NCBI RefSeq assembly: GCF_002993365.1
Contig: NZ_PVNP01000124.1
Location: forward strand, 1 to 47,644
Direction: 5' to 3'
DNA length: 47,644 nt
Source of the DNA: Marisediminitalea alba
GTDB taxonomy: Bacteria; Pseudomonadota; Gammaproteobacteria; Enterobacterales; Alteromonadaceae
Part shown: one piece after another, positions 17,180-25,761 of the stretch
How the letters are laid out: each line of letters opens with the position of its first letter
Numbering within the stretch: position 1 is the first letter of the stretch
Position numbers and translations under genes: made by a program
The notes under the pieces: generated by a model
The model's database searches: none
Seen by the model: the letters and a program-made list of their open reading frames with translations, nothing else
Told to the model about the DNA's origin: nothing

Positions 17180-18789
17180 TCTGCTTTCATTCGTTGGGTG
17201 ACGGCGCGGGCATGCCAGATGGCCGGAACAATCACTAATAATGCTATAGCCATAAAAACCCATGTTGATAGCCATTGGAATTCAGAGAGCCTGGCAATAT
17301 CGGCCGCAATCTCATTGTTTGCGTGTGTTGCTATGGCCACTGCCCCGAGCGCTGCTTCTCGTGCCATTGAGAACCCACCGCTAATGGCACTTTGCCAGCC
17401 AACTGCCGACAACGAAGCAAATGCCTGATAGCCAATGGCTGAGGCTCCAAATGCCAGCACGCCAAAGGCAACCGTGCCGGTACCAATAACGCCAACACCA
17501 ACGCCACCAATAGTGATAAGACCAAAGGAAATGATCCCTACACTCACCGGCGCTACCGCCACGCCGCCCCAGGCAAATAACAGGCCTCTGGCGTGGGTAC
17601 CCGCGGCAATCCAGCCATAGGCTGGCGTGTCGGTATGTTCAGGCATGCCAAACTGAAAATGACAAAATGGCACGCCCAGCAGCCTGAAGGCGCTGATATA
17701 TTCCCGTTGTTTAGCGCCGGCCTGATGGGCGCTGGCAATAAAAGCCTCGGGCTGCGTTATTCGTTCAAGGGCGCGCAGGTCTTTCATGGCGCTGAACATT
17801 TTTTTTACCAGTACCACGTAACTGATCACTAACGCCGCAACCACGGTTTGCGAGAGCAGACTCAGAGTGACAGCGTGATGCGGGGATACGTAGCAAAGCG
17901 CTTTGAGTCCTGCCATACCGGCAATGTATAGGGCTGCGAACACAAAAAACAACGTCACCGATTTTTTCACCAGATGCCGTTCACGTTTGGTACGTGATTG
18001 CGCCAGGCTGGCTTTGAGACTGAACCAGGAGCCAATCAGCCCCGAGACCGAAGCCAGCAGTGCGGCGAGCGAGGCAAATTTAAACAGCGAACCGGTCTTT
18101 AAGGCACTACCGCCTAGAACGGCTGCTTTCGCTGGTGGTGATATGCCACTGATCATGGTCATAACGGCTACGGTAAACGCGGCGCCGGGCTTACTGTGTT
18201 TAAGCGCATCCTCAACAAAGACTGACATGGCCTCTTTAAGCAGTTTGCGGCCTCGCGAGATACGCTGTTTTACAGCATCTTCACTAAGTTCCAGTTCCTC
18301 GGCGACCCGCTGCACAGACTGCTCTTCCCGGTAAAACAAGATCATCGGTTCACGATACAGCGGCTCCATTTGATCAAGTACCTGCCATAATAAAGTCTGC
18401 TGCTGTTCACTGATTGCGGTTTGATCCAGCGCAGCCTCGTCAGCTATGTCTTGTTCTGTGGTTAACAAAATGTCCTGATGCTGGGTTTCTTTCGCTGTTT
18501 TTCGATAGTGCCGGCTGACCTTAAAACGCAAAATGCCACAAAGCCAGGACCTGAGTTTTTCCGGATCGTGCAGGGTATCCAGTTTACGCCAGCCCTCAAC
18601 AAAAGCCTCCTGAGCGATATCTTCGCTGTGCCTGAAATCGCCGGTAGATGAGTAAGCCAGCGAACAGAGCAGAGTCTGGTAGCGACTAACAATCTCACCA
18701 TAGGCTTGCCGGTTGCCACCGAGCGAGAGCATAACCAGTGTGGCATCGCCTTGCCCGGCAACTGATGAGCGCTTTTTAAAAAAATTCAT
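17176..18789 (-). CDS. ECF sigma factor fused to a large C-terminal membrane domain
   Basis: Residues 1-195 are an ECF sigma factor. Region 2 (YGEIVSRYQTLLCSLAY, DIAQEAFVEGWRKL, LRSWLCGILRF) binds core polymerase and the -10, and region 4 (MEPLYREPMILFYREEQSV, VAEELELSEDAVKQRISRGR) binds the -35. From about residue 205 to the end (537) a membrane domain follows, with hydrophobic helices near 235-258, 278-300, 308-328 and 505-525, plus a Gly-rich hydrophobic stretch around 400-490 (repeats such as GIISFGLITIGG and GTVAFGVLAFG). The extension may take the place of an anti-sigma partner, as none is encoded nearby. AGGA precedes ATG 18789. The gene faces the CIA30-acyltransferase operon across matched promoter elements. 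Confidence 0.9.
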   Translation of the reverse strand: MNFFKKRSSVAGQGDATLVMLSLGGNRQAYGEIVSRYQTLLCSLAYSSTGDFRHSEDIAQEAFVEGWRKLDTLHDPEKLRSWLCGILRFKVSRHYRKTAKETQHQDILLTTEQDIADEAALDQTAISEQQQTLLWQVLDQMEPLYREPMILFYREEQSVQRVAEELELSEDAVKQRISRGRKLLKEAMSVFVEDALKHSKPGAAFTVAVMTMISGISPPAKAAVLGGSALKTGSLFKFASLAALLASVSGLIGSWFSLKASLAQSRTKRERHLVKKSVTLFFVFAALYIAGMAGLKALCYVSPHHAVTLSLLSQTVVAALVISYVVLVKKMFSAMKDLRALERITQPEAFIASAHQAGAKQREYISAFRLLGVPFCHFQFGMPEHTDTPAYGWIAAGTHARGLLFAWGGVAVAPVSVGIISFGLITIGGVGVGVIGTGTVAFGVLAFGASAIGYQAFASLSAVGWQSAISGGFSMAREAALGAVAIATHANNEIAADIARLSEFQWLSTWVFMAIALLVIVPAIWHARAVTQRMKAD

Positions 18790-18813
18790 GGTGTCTATTC
18801 CTGGCTACTTTGG

Positions 18814-18846
18814 GGGTATGTGCCTGCCTGGGAATAAAAGGTGACA
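18814..18846 (-). promoter_or_regulatory. Candidate ECF-type promoter for the sigma gene
   Basis: On the minus strand TGTCACC (18846-18840), a 16-base spacer and GCACATACCC (18823-18814). Same motif and spacing as the divergent copy at 18878-18910. A start near 18806 leaves about 17 bases before ATG 18789. Confidence 0.65.
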
Positions 18847-18877
18847 AAAAAGATGAAAAATTATTTTTTGCATTTTT

Positions 18878-18910
18878 TGTCACCTTTCTCATGCCGCCTG
18901 GCTCTTATCC
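18878..18910 (+). promoter_or_regulatory. Candidate ECF-type promoter for the CIA30-acyltransferase operon
   Basis: TGTCACC (18878-18884), 16-base spacer, GCTCTTATCC (18901-18910). Both -35 elements lie in a 15-bp perfect inverted repeat (18837-18851 and 18873-18887), so the two promoters point outward. The transcript would begin about 65 bases before ATG 18984. Confidence 0.65.
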
Positions 18911-18983
18911 GTTAAATCCCGCTGCAATGCTTTAGTTGTCGGGGAAAATCTTACTTTAACGGTTTAAACGGAGAACACCTATT

Positions 18984-19580
18984 ATGAATATGCTTAGTCA
19001 CATAGCGCGCTACCTTTTTGGGGTATTTACGATAGCAGCGATACTGCTTCCGGTGTGGGCTTTTGCCTATGAACTACCAGAACTGGTTGATGATTTCAGC
19101 CATCAGAGTCAAAACAGCCTGGGTGTGCAGCGCCAGTTTATGAACGATACGGTGGCCGGTGGCAGCAGTGAAAGTGAAGTGACTGTCCAAGGCGGTAAAA
19201 TACATCTCACTGGCAATCTCATCCCTCCTCGAGGACAACCCGCCTGGGCCAGTTCGATTCTGCTGCTCGATGCTAAAGGAAAGCCCATGGACGCCTCCGG
19301 ATATCAGGGGATTCGTTTGAAGGTCAAAATCAATCAGGGCCTTATGTCAGTGTCAGCCAATAGCGCAGAGGTTGAAAATTTTGATTATCATGCCGCGCCG
19401 GTACTGATTAAGGCCGACGGTAAATTTCATGAGGTTAAGCTGCCATTTACCAGTTTAAAACGCGCCTGGTCAGAACAGACCACACTGGATGCCAGTACGC
19501 TGAATAGCCTGAGCATAGTGGCTTTTGCCATGCAGCAGTCGGCTTATGATTTTGTGATAGACGAAATCGGCTTTTACTAA
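18984..19580 (+). CDS. Exported CIA30-domain protein
   Basis: The 198-residue protein has a signal peptide (residues 1-28, cut near AFA-YE) and a CIA30 / galactose-binding-like beta-sandwich. Supporting blocks are LVDDFSHQSQNSLG, MNDTVAGGSSES, GYQGIRLKVKIN, and a final DFVIDEIGFY. In mitochondria CIA30 is an assembly factor; bacterial exported versions are of unknown role and may bind carbohydrate. ATG 18984 follows CGGAGAA. The acyltransferase starts 22 bases after its stop, so both are probably cotranscribed under the divergent ECF sigma factor. A periplasmic glycan-related task is inferred from the partner. Confidence 0.85.
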   Translation: MNMLSHIARYLFGVFTIAAILLPVWAFAYELPELVDDFSHQSQNSLGVQRQFMNDTVAGGSSESEVTVQGGKIHLTGNLIPPRGQPAWASSILLLDAKGKPMDASGYQGIRLKVKINQGLMSVSANSAEVENFDYHAAPVLIKADGKFHEVKLPFTSLKRAWSEQTTLDASTLNSLSIVAFAMQQSAYDFVIDEIGFY

Positions 19581-19602
19581 CCTTAAGCGCAGGTAAAACA
19601 AC

Positions 19603-20799
19603 ATGACAATGTCTACCGAACGCATTGAATACCTCGATGCATTACGCGCTTTTGCCTTAATACTGGGCGTGGTGTTTCACGCCGGATTATCGTTTATGCC
19701 GGTATTTATTGGCTGGGCCGTGATGGATATTAATACCAGCCCGGTGGTAAGTATTTTTAGCCTGGTGAGTCATTCGTTCCGGATGCCGCTGTTTTTTCTG
19801 ATTGCGGGGTTCTTTACCTGTATGTCACTGCAAAAGTATGGCGTTAAGGCATTAGCAACTTCACGTGCAGTTCGTTTGGGAATACCTTTTATCGCCGGCT
19901 GGTTCCTGCTCAGGCCATTACTGGTTTCTGGCTGGGTAATGGGTGGGCAGAGTATGCGTGGTGAAGCCGACATACCCGACGGTTTGTGGCAGGGTCTGAA
20001 TAGCCTGACTGAGCTGCCTGCCGGAATGTTTACCGGCACTCACTTATGGTTTCTTTATTATCTGATGCTATTTACTGCCATTGCTGTACTGGTGAGCTCA
20101 CTGCTTGAGCGAGTGCCTGCGACTTCGCAATCACTGGCCCTTGCGGGTAAGCGTTTTCTGGCCTGGCTATGTACTAGCCGTTTGGGGCTGGTATTGCGAT
20201 GTTTGCTGGTGGCTGGCTGCTTGTGGTGGATGGAGCACTGGGGGCTCGATACGCCGGATAAGTCTCTGTGGCCCCATATACCATTGCTGCTCATTTATGG
20301 TGGCTTTTTTCTGCTGGGGTGGGGCTTGTACCAACACCAGCCTTTACTGGCAGACTTTATGCAGATTAGCTGGTTTCTGCTTACCTGGTTGGTAATTTCC
20401 GTGATGGGAGCGATTTTTCTTTCTGCTTACGAGATGCATCCCGGCCATGAGTTCTACCTTTACTATAAAGCCGGGTTTGTACTGTGTTATGCCAGCATAA
20501 TGTGGTTGCTGACGGCAGCACTAATGACTGTTTGTAAGCGGTTATTCAGCCAGCCAAATGCGACCATTAGTTATCTGTCGGCACGGGCCTACTGGCTGTA
20601 TCTGATTCATTTGCCACTGGTTGTGTGGTTGCAGGTGGCCTTTGCTGAAATGCCGCTGCATTGGTTAGTCAAATTAATCAGTATTACGCTTATTACTCTG
20701 GCTATCGCCTTTACCTTGTTTGAACTGATAGTGAAAAGAACGTGGTTACAGTACGTCCTTAGCGGCGCGAGTAAACCAGTAGCTAAGCGGGCAGGTTAA
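19603..20799 (+). CDS. Membrane acyltransferase family 3 (OpgC-like)
   Basis: A 398-residue polytopic inner-membrane protein with about ten helices. The N-terminal RIEYLDALRAFALILGVVFHAGL carries the His of acyltransferase family 3. Also visible are FFLIAGFF with nearby RAVRLGIPF, GTHLWFLYYL and, near the end, SARAYWLYLIHLPLVVWLQ. The family transfers acyl groups to periplasmic or surface glycans; OpgC succinylates osmoregulated glucans and is the closest general type. No opgGH genes lie in the window, so the acceptor is unknown. It follows CIA30 by 22 bases and ends in a convergent hairpin. Confidence 0.9.
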   Translation: MTMSTERIEYLDALRAFALILGVVFHAGLSFMPVFIGWAVMDINTSPVVSIFSLVSHSFRMPLFFLIAGFFTCMSLQKYGVKALATSRAVRLGIPFIAGWFLLRPLLVSGWVMGGQSMRGEADIPDGLWQGLNSLTELPAGMFTGTHLWFLYYLMLFTAIAVLVSSLLERVPATSQSLALAGKRFLAWLCTSRLGLVLRCLLVAGCLWWMEHWGLDTPDKSLWPHIPLLLIYGGFFLLGWGLYQHQPLLADFMQISWFLLTWLVISVMGAIFLSAYEMHPGHEFYLYYKAGFVLCYASIMWLLTAALMTVCKRLFSQPNATISYLSARAYWLYLIHLPLVVWLQVAFAEMPLHWLVKLISITLITLAIAFTLFELIVKRTWLQYVLSGASKPVAKRAG

Positions 20800-20806
20800 G
20801 CCTTAA

Positions 20807-20828
20807 CAGGCTCCGTTGCCGGAGCCTG
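20807..20828. terminator. Convergent hairpin terminator
   Basis: CAGGCTCCG, loop TTGC, CGGAGCCTG, then GGTTGTTG. The nine-bp perfect stem lies between the acyltransferase and the converging FlgO-like gene. The T tail is weak. Confidence 0.65.
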
Positions 20829-20854
20829 GGTTGTTGCGTCGATAACAGCGCATG

Positions 20855-21631
20855 TTAGCTGGTGGTATCAAGCACTATGCCGTCGACGTAATTACGCGGA
20901 TAAAGTGAATCAACCACAAACTGAGGGATAAAACCTTTGGAAGAGGCAACCACCACTTTCGAGTTGATGTCGACCATGCGGATATTAAGAATAATGCCTC
21001 GGTCATTGTAGGTCATGGTGCCGGACAAAATGTATTTTATGTAGGGATTACGTTCCAGTTCGCCTAAGTTGCGGCTGAACACAAAGTCGCCACTGCCGCC
21101 AACATGAATCACACCTGTGGTTTTAAAATCAACAACAGGAATGCCAAACTCCTGCAATTCGGTAATGAAGCTTTCCGCCAACTGGTTGCCCAGAATGTTA
21201 GTGTGGGAAAGTGAGCTATCCAGATCCACCAGTGATGTGACAGCAACGGGTGTATTAGTGGAAACATAGCGCATATTCTCAATTAACTTCATGGTCATTT
21301 GTTCGGCGTAATCCCCCAATAATTTGTGGGTAAACACCGGCCTGTAGGTATGAGCTGGCGGCGCCCAGCCTGAAACCGGCGTGGCTCTGGGAATGTAGGG
21401 ATCCACCGCTTGCAGGCGATCCTGATGTGGTCGGTACTGAACGAGCTGTGTTGGTGGTTGAGAATGGTCGGTGTTAGTGGGTGTTACCGGTTGTTCGGGT
21501 ACTACCGCATAGGTGTCTGAGCCCGCACTGTGCTGATGGGGTGGTTGTGTTTGCGCATGATCAGTGGCGCAGCACCCGGCCAGCAGAGCGGCTGAAAGCG
21601 TCAGGGCGGATAAAATAGTGTTACTTTTCAT
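20855..21631 (-). CDS. FlgO-family outer-membrane lipoprotein
   Basis: A 258-residue lipoprotein: LSAALLAGC gives a lipobox with acylated Cys20. A His/Pro/Gln-rich linker (residues 22-95) is followed by the FlgO domain (KLLGDYAEQMTMKLIENMRY, VAVTSLVDLDSS, GNQLAESFITELQEFGIPVVDFK, LSGTMTYNDRGIILNIRMVD). In vibrios FlgO supports flagellar stability at the outer membrane, but no flagellar gene is nearby, so this may be a stand-alone paralogue with another job. ATG 21631 is preceded by AAGGAGG, a strong ribosome site. Confidence 0.88.
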   Translation of the reverse strand: MKSNTILSALTLSAALLAGCCATDHAQTQPPHQHSAGSDTYAVVPEQPVTPTNTDHSQPPTQLVQYRPHQDRLQAVDPYIPRATPVSGWAPPAHTYRPVFTHKLLGDYAEQMTMKLIENMRYVSTNTPVAVTSLVDLDSSLSHTNILGNQLAESFITELQEFGIPVVDFKTTGVIHVGGSGDFVFSRNLGELERNPYIKYILSGTMTYNDRGIILNIRMVDINSKVVVASSKGFIPQFVVDSLYPRNYVDGIVLDTTS

Positions 21632-21719
21632 ACTACCTCCTTAATTATACCTCGAAGATAGTTATTAACCGTTTCTGCTCAGGCCGCCATTGGTATTACT
21701 CCTAGTCAGACTAAGCCAG

Positions 21720-23405
21720 TTACTTAGGCCGCACTGTTAAAGGAAGATCGATTATGACCCGTGTGCCTTGCTGCTGGCCTGAATCGAAGGTGAGCTGCGC
21801 GCCAATAAAGCGCGCCCTTTCCCGCATGGAGATTAACCCCAGTGAGGAGGGTTTAGCCTGGGGTTGAATCAGACCAATGCCGTTGTCAGCAATCTCGATG
21901 TGAATGGCTTCGGCAGCATAAGTAATACTGATTTCAACCTCAGTGGCATCGGCATGCTTAGCGATGTTGGCAAGGGCCTCCTGAATAATTCGGTACACAT
22001 TAATTCGCACTTCATCGCTTAGCGAGGGCGGCGTTCCCTGACTATGCAACTGACAGTGAACACCGGCCCGCTGCATTGACTTAAGCGTGTCGTTGTTGCG
22101 CAGTACGTGTTCCAAAGGCAGGTTGTCGATACCGGCTGGTCGCAGTCGTCCGATACTCTGTTTCATAGCGCTATACAGTTCATCAAGCTTACAGGTAATG
22201 GTGCTAAGCGCATTATTCTGGGCCGGCATTCGGGACGCGACCAGGCCAAGCTGAAGTTGTAAATCTACGATTCGATGGCCAAAGTCATCGTGCAAATCCC
22301 GCGACAGCCGTTTGCGTTCAGCTTCCTGGGTGGCAACCAATTGATTAGACAGTGCCTGAATATCGTTAATAGCTTCTTGTAGAAGTCGATTCTTCTCTTC
22401 CATGTTTTTGTTGGCTGCCAGTAATTGGTTTGTCATCTGTTGCGACTGCTCTACAGCGGCGCCTAAAATTAATACGGTAATAGACATGCCAACAATGTAA
22501 AACTGATGCGCCAGCGGCGACTCATTTGAATGTAGCGAGGCAACGAAAGCCGTTAGCCCTATCAACAGTGTGGCCAGCGCGCCGCCGTGCATGCCAAAAC
22601 GGTAGGCGAAAAACAAGGCAGGCAGTATGGCGATGTATTTTAGCTGATAAGTAAAATCGAATCCGGAACGAAATGACAGAATCACTGAAAATAGGGTAGT
22701 TACCCACAATAGTGCCAGTAGCAACAGTAGTTTGCTGCGTGTAGCGGTCAGTTTGCTTTGGAGAAGGACAATAACAATGGGGGTAAGGACCAGGATGCCA
22801 ACAAAATCTCCGAGGATAAAGTCAAACCAGACAGGCCAGAGTATTTCGCGAAATTCGGTGTTCTCCATTGCTCGCCGGCCCAGAAAAGTCAGGCCCAGCA
22901 AAGCACTTAAAGCAACTCCAGAGAGCAAAAAGCTCAGCACTGAATTGACGTTATTGAAAAAAGGCCTGCGGTTATACTTTCTGAACAGCCACACGCATAC
23001 CATTACAGCCGCTGGCGACAGTACTGAGTGTGCAATCAGCCAGCCAAAGCTACCACTCATGAAAGCACTTTCGTCAAGCGCTGCACCGGGTGAAAACAAA
23101 GTAAAAAAAGTAAGCTTTTCTGAGATAACCAATGCCGGCCAGGCCCGGTAAGGGCAAACTAAAAAGGCGGCAAGTCTGATGCCGGCGGGAAGATACCAAC
23201 TGACAGTAGCTGTCACAGTTTCAAATTCGCGGCTCACCAGCCAGAAGGCATGAAATACAAAGGTATAGACCAGCCCCATCAGCAGGTAGCGAAAGCTGAA
23301 CAGACGTTGTAAGGATGAAGTGAAAGACGACACCATAGACAACGGCGCTGGTAACACAAAAATCCTGGTGAAAAGTTTATGCGCTGGGTGCATGAATAAA
23401 GTCAT
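21720..23405 (-). CDS. MASE1-domain sensor histidine kinase, NarL/UhpB type
   Basis: The 561-residue kinase begins with a MASE1 membrane sensor (about residues 35-320, eight or more helices, with the conserved WYLPAGIRLA, FDFILGDFVGILVLTPI and AYRFGMHGGALATLLIG). A coiled coil (320-360) and a HisKA_3 domain follow with H372 in RDLHDDFGHRIVDLQ, then a HATPase with the N box IIQEALANIAKHA, G1 IADNGIGLI and GTRVIIDLPL. It would phosphorylate the response regulator encoded just upstream. ATG 23405 lies 29 bases inside that gene; ATG 23393 is an alternative. The signal sensed by MASE1 is unknown. Neighbouring envelope genes suggest a polysaccharide or surface role, which is inference. Confidence 0.92.
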   Translation of the reverse strand: MTLFMHPAHKLFTRIFVLPAPLSMVSSFTSSLQRLFSFRYLLMGLVYTFVFHAFWLVSREFETVTATVSWYLPAGIRLAAFLVCPYRAWPALVISEKLTFFTLFSPGAALDESAFMSGSFGWLIAHSVLSPAAVMVCVWLFRKYNRRPFFNNVNSVLSFLLSGVALSALLGLTFLGRRAMENTEFREILWPVWFDFILGDFVGILVLTPIVIVLLQSKLTATRSKLLLLLALLWVTTLFSVILSFRSGFDFTYQLKYIAILPALFFAYRFGMHGGALATLLIGLTAFVASLHSNESPLAHQFYIVGMSITVLILGAAVEQSQQMTNQLLAANKNMEEKNRLLQEAINDIQALSNQLVATQEAERKRLSRDLHDDFGHRIVDLQLQLGLVASRMPAQNNALSTITCKLDELYSAMKQSIGRLRPAGIDNLPLEHVLRNNDTLKSMQRAGVHCQLHSQGTPPSLSDEVRINVYRIIQEALANIAKHADATEVEISITYAAEAIHIEIADNGIGLIQPQAKPSSLGLISMRERARFIGAQLTFDSGQQQGTRVIIDLPLTVRPK

Positions 23406-24021
23406 CCAGGCTCAGAATACCTTCATTCAGAGCGATTCGCAGCAGTTCGAACTGTGATGTCACCCCGAGCTTATGATAAATGTTCGTTCGGTGCACCATG
23501 ATGGTTTTTGGCATGGTTTTGAGCTGGCTGGAAATACGTTTGGGTTGCAAACCTTTGGCTAACAATAAAAACACCTCTCTTTCCCGTTCAGTGAGTTCCG
23601 AAAAGGCGTTATTGTGGCCAAAAGCAAGCTTGTTACTTAAATCGGTGCTGAGATAATTGTCGCCGTTTTCCAGTGCATTCAACGCGCACATCAGCTCTTT
23701 GGTTGCGGCTGTTTTGGTAACGTAACCGTCGGCACCCAGTTCCAGCGCCTTAGAAATATAGCCGACATGCTCATACATGCTTACCATCAGGCAGCGAACA
23801 TCGGGGTAGTTGGTTTTAACGGTATTCAGTACATCAAAACCGGAGGCTTCCTGCAGTGATATATCAATAATTGCTACGTCTACATCTGCCAGAACATCTA
23901 CATTCGGCAGTTCTTCTATCGCGGCTACATCAAACAAAACATGCCAGCCAAATTCCTGCTCAACCAGGTTTTTAATGCCGTCCCTGACTAATTCGTGATC
24001 ATCAATAATAACAATATGCAT
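23377..24021 (-). CDS. NarL/LuxR-family response regulator
   Basis: A 214-residue protein with a receiver domain (acid pocket D8 D9, phospho-acceptor D53 in AIIDISLQ, conserved Lys in YVTKTAAT) and a LuxR-type HTH (LTEREREVFLLLAKGLQPKR to HRTNIYHKLGV). ATG 24021 has AAGGA seven bases upstream; a TTG two codons earlier is less likely. It forms a translationally coupled pair with the kinase. The upstream spacer, shared with the MBOAT gene, carries a perfect 7-1-7 palindrome at 24075-24089. Confidence 0.93.
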   Translation of the reverse strand: MHIVIIDDHELVRDGIKNLVEQEFGWHVLFDVAAIEELPNVDVLADVDVAIIDISLQEASGFDVLNTVKTNYPDVRCLMVSMYEHVGYISKALELGADGYVTKTAATKELMCALNALENGDNYLSTDLSNKLAFGHNNAFSELTEREREVFLLLAKGLQPKRISSQLKTMPKTIMVHRTNIYHKLGVTSQFELLRIALNEGILSLDDFIHAPSA

Positions 24022-24074
24022 CAGCAAGTCCTTTTTTACCGCACCAGTGTAACGCGACTTGTGATTAGCTTAAA

Positions 24075-24089
24075 TAAGCCAATGGCTTA
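24075..24089. promoter_or_regulatory. 15-bp palindrome, possible operator
   Basis: TAAGCCA-A-TGGCTTA is a perfect 7-1-7 inverted repeat in the divergent spacer between the response regulator and the MBOAT gene. It may be a binding site for the LuxR-type regulator or another dimeric protein. Confidence 0.45.
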
Positions 24090-24198
24090 GATGGGGAGAA
24101 CACAAAGTGTACAATTAAGGCTTCAACTCCTTTTCCAGTTAGGGTAATGTCAAAAGAAAACAGTAACCCTATAAAAACAGAACGAAAAGCGATAATGC

Positions 24199-25758
24199 AT
24201 GCTGTTTAACTCCTACGAATTTATTTTTGCGTTTTTGCCGCTGACCATTTTACTGGTGTGGTTGTTTGGGCGGTATGCCTCGTTTCAAGCCGTTGTGTGC
24301 GTGCTGGTGCTTGCCTCATTATTTTTCTACGGCTGGTGGAATCCGGCTTACCTCGCTATCATCCTGGTCTCCATGGTGCTCAACTACCAGTTAGGAAAGC
24401 GCCTCAGTAAAAACCGCAAAAAAATAACTTTGTATATTGGTGTTTTCCTGAACTTATTGTCGCTGGGTTACTTTAAATATACCGATTTTGTTCTGGAGAA
24501 CGTCAATTTATTGCTGGACACCCCTTTGCCGCTTCCCGGTGTGGTATTGCCTCTGGCTATTTCATTTTTTACCTTCCAGCAAATTGCTTATCTGGTGGAT
24601 TCTTATCGTGGCGAAACTGTAGAAAAACACCCATTGGATTATGCGTTGTTTGTGACGTTTTTTCCGCAATTGATAGCAGGCCCTATAGTCCACCATAAAG
24701 AAATGCTGCCTCAGTTTGCTAATGGCCATGCCTCTATCACAGCCAGGAATCTGGGACTGGGATTGTCGATATTTGCTCTTGGGTTATTTAAGAAGGCGGT
24801 ACTCGCCGATGGTGTAGCAGGCTATGCCAATGTTGCTTTTGCTAACGTGGATAATGGCGTAACACTGGATTTTTTTGCTGCCTGGGCCGGAGCTCTGGCC
24901 TATACCTTCCAGCTCTATTTTGATTTCTCCGGGTATTCCGATATGGCCATTGGGTTGGCCAGAATGTTTGGCATCATTTTGCCATTAAATTTCTATTCGC
25001 CTTATAAATCCGTCAATATTTCTGAATTTTGGCGCCGCTGGCACATGACATTATCGCGTTTTCTTCGGGATTATTTGTACATAGCTTTGGGAGGGAACCG
25101 GGCCGGTAACTTCAATCGATACCGCAATTTATTTTTAACTATGGTCATTGGCGGGATCTGGCATGGCGCGGGCTGGAACTTTTTAATCTGGGGGGCTCTG
25201 CATGGTTCTTATCTGATTATTTTCCATGCCTGGCGTTACCTGTGTCCTGCACTGCATGCGTTGCAGAGTGGCTGGGCCCGAATGATAGGTTGGGCTGTTA
25301 CCTTTGTTGGCGTAGTCGTTGGATGGGTCTTTTTCCGGGCGGTTACTTTTGACGGTGCTATTACTATGTTAAAGGGAATGGTTGGCGGTTACGGCGTATC
25401 TATTCCTCAAGGTATCTGGACCCGCTTAGGCGACACCGTAACAGGGATGCTATCGCAGATAGGGATAACCGAGTCTTCCGCCGGAAGCAGCGCTTTTGTT
25501 GAAGTTTGGGTGTGGAACTTCTTTTTATTGGTGGTGGTGCTGATGATGCCGAATACGCAGGATATTTTCAGTCGGGTGGCGGGCTCGTTGAGCAAGTTAT
25601 CTTATAACCGGCGCGATACCTTCTGGCCCGGATTTAACCTGGTCACCGGAATAGGCTGGAAAGCGAATACGCGCTGGGCTTTGATTTCAGCGGTACTTTT
25701 TGTGGCCGGGGTTCTCACTTTGTCTCAGGTGAGTGAATTCCTTTATTTTCAGTTTTAG
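24199..25758 (+). CDS. MBOAT-family membrane O-acyltransferase (AlgI-like)
   Basis: The 519-residue, roughly 11-helix protein begins MLFNSYEFIFAFLPL, the standard AlgI start. Also visible are the AlgI-type LPLAISFFTFQQIAYLVD, FVTFFPQLIAGPIVHH, LYFDFSGYSDMAIGLARMFG, SISEFWRRWHMTLSRFLRDYL (given here in outline) and the catalytic-His region GGIWHGAGWNFLIWGALHG. AlgI-type proteins pass acetyl groups from the cytoplasm to exported polysaccharide, with a periplasmic SGNH/AlgJ-type partner. That partner is plausibly the next gene, three bases downstream. The polysaccharide is not identified; PEP-CTERM and glycosyltransferase genes downstream suggest an exopolysaccharide. Confidence 0.93.
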   Translation: MLFNSYEFIFAFLPLTILLVWLFGRYASFQAVVCVLVLASLFFYGWWNPAYLAIILVSMVLNYQLGKRLSKNRKKITLYIGVFLNLLSLGYFKYTDFVLENVNLLLDTPLPLPGVVLPLAISFFTFQQIAYLVDSYRGETVEKHPLDYALFVTFFPQLIAGPIVHHKEMLPQFANGHASITARNLGLGLSIFALGLFKKAVLADGVAGYANVAFANVDNGVTLDFFAAWAGALAYTFQLYFDFSGYSDMAIGLARMFGIILPLNFYSPYKSVNISEFWRRWHMTLSRFLRDYLYIALGGNRAGNFNRYRNLFLTMVIGGIWHGAGWNFLIWGALHGSYLIIFHAWRYLCPALHALQSGWARMIGWAVTFVGVVVGWVFFRAVTFDGAITMLKGMVGGYGVSIPQGIWTRLGDTVTGMLSQIGITESSAGSSAFVEVWVWNFFLLVVVLMMPNTQDIFSRVAGSLSKLSYNRRDTFWPGFNLVTGIGWKANTRWALISAVLFVAGVLTLSQVSEFLYFQF

Positions 25759-25761
25759 CCT

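Noticed and set aside
18837..18887. The 15-bp inverted repeat as an intrinsic terminator
   Set aside because: It lies between divergent starts, has a 21-base loop, and fits outward promoter -35 elements better.
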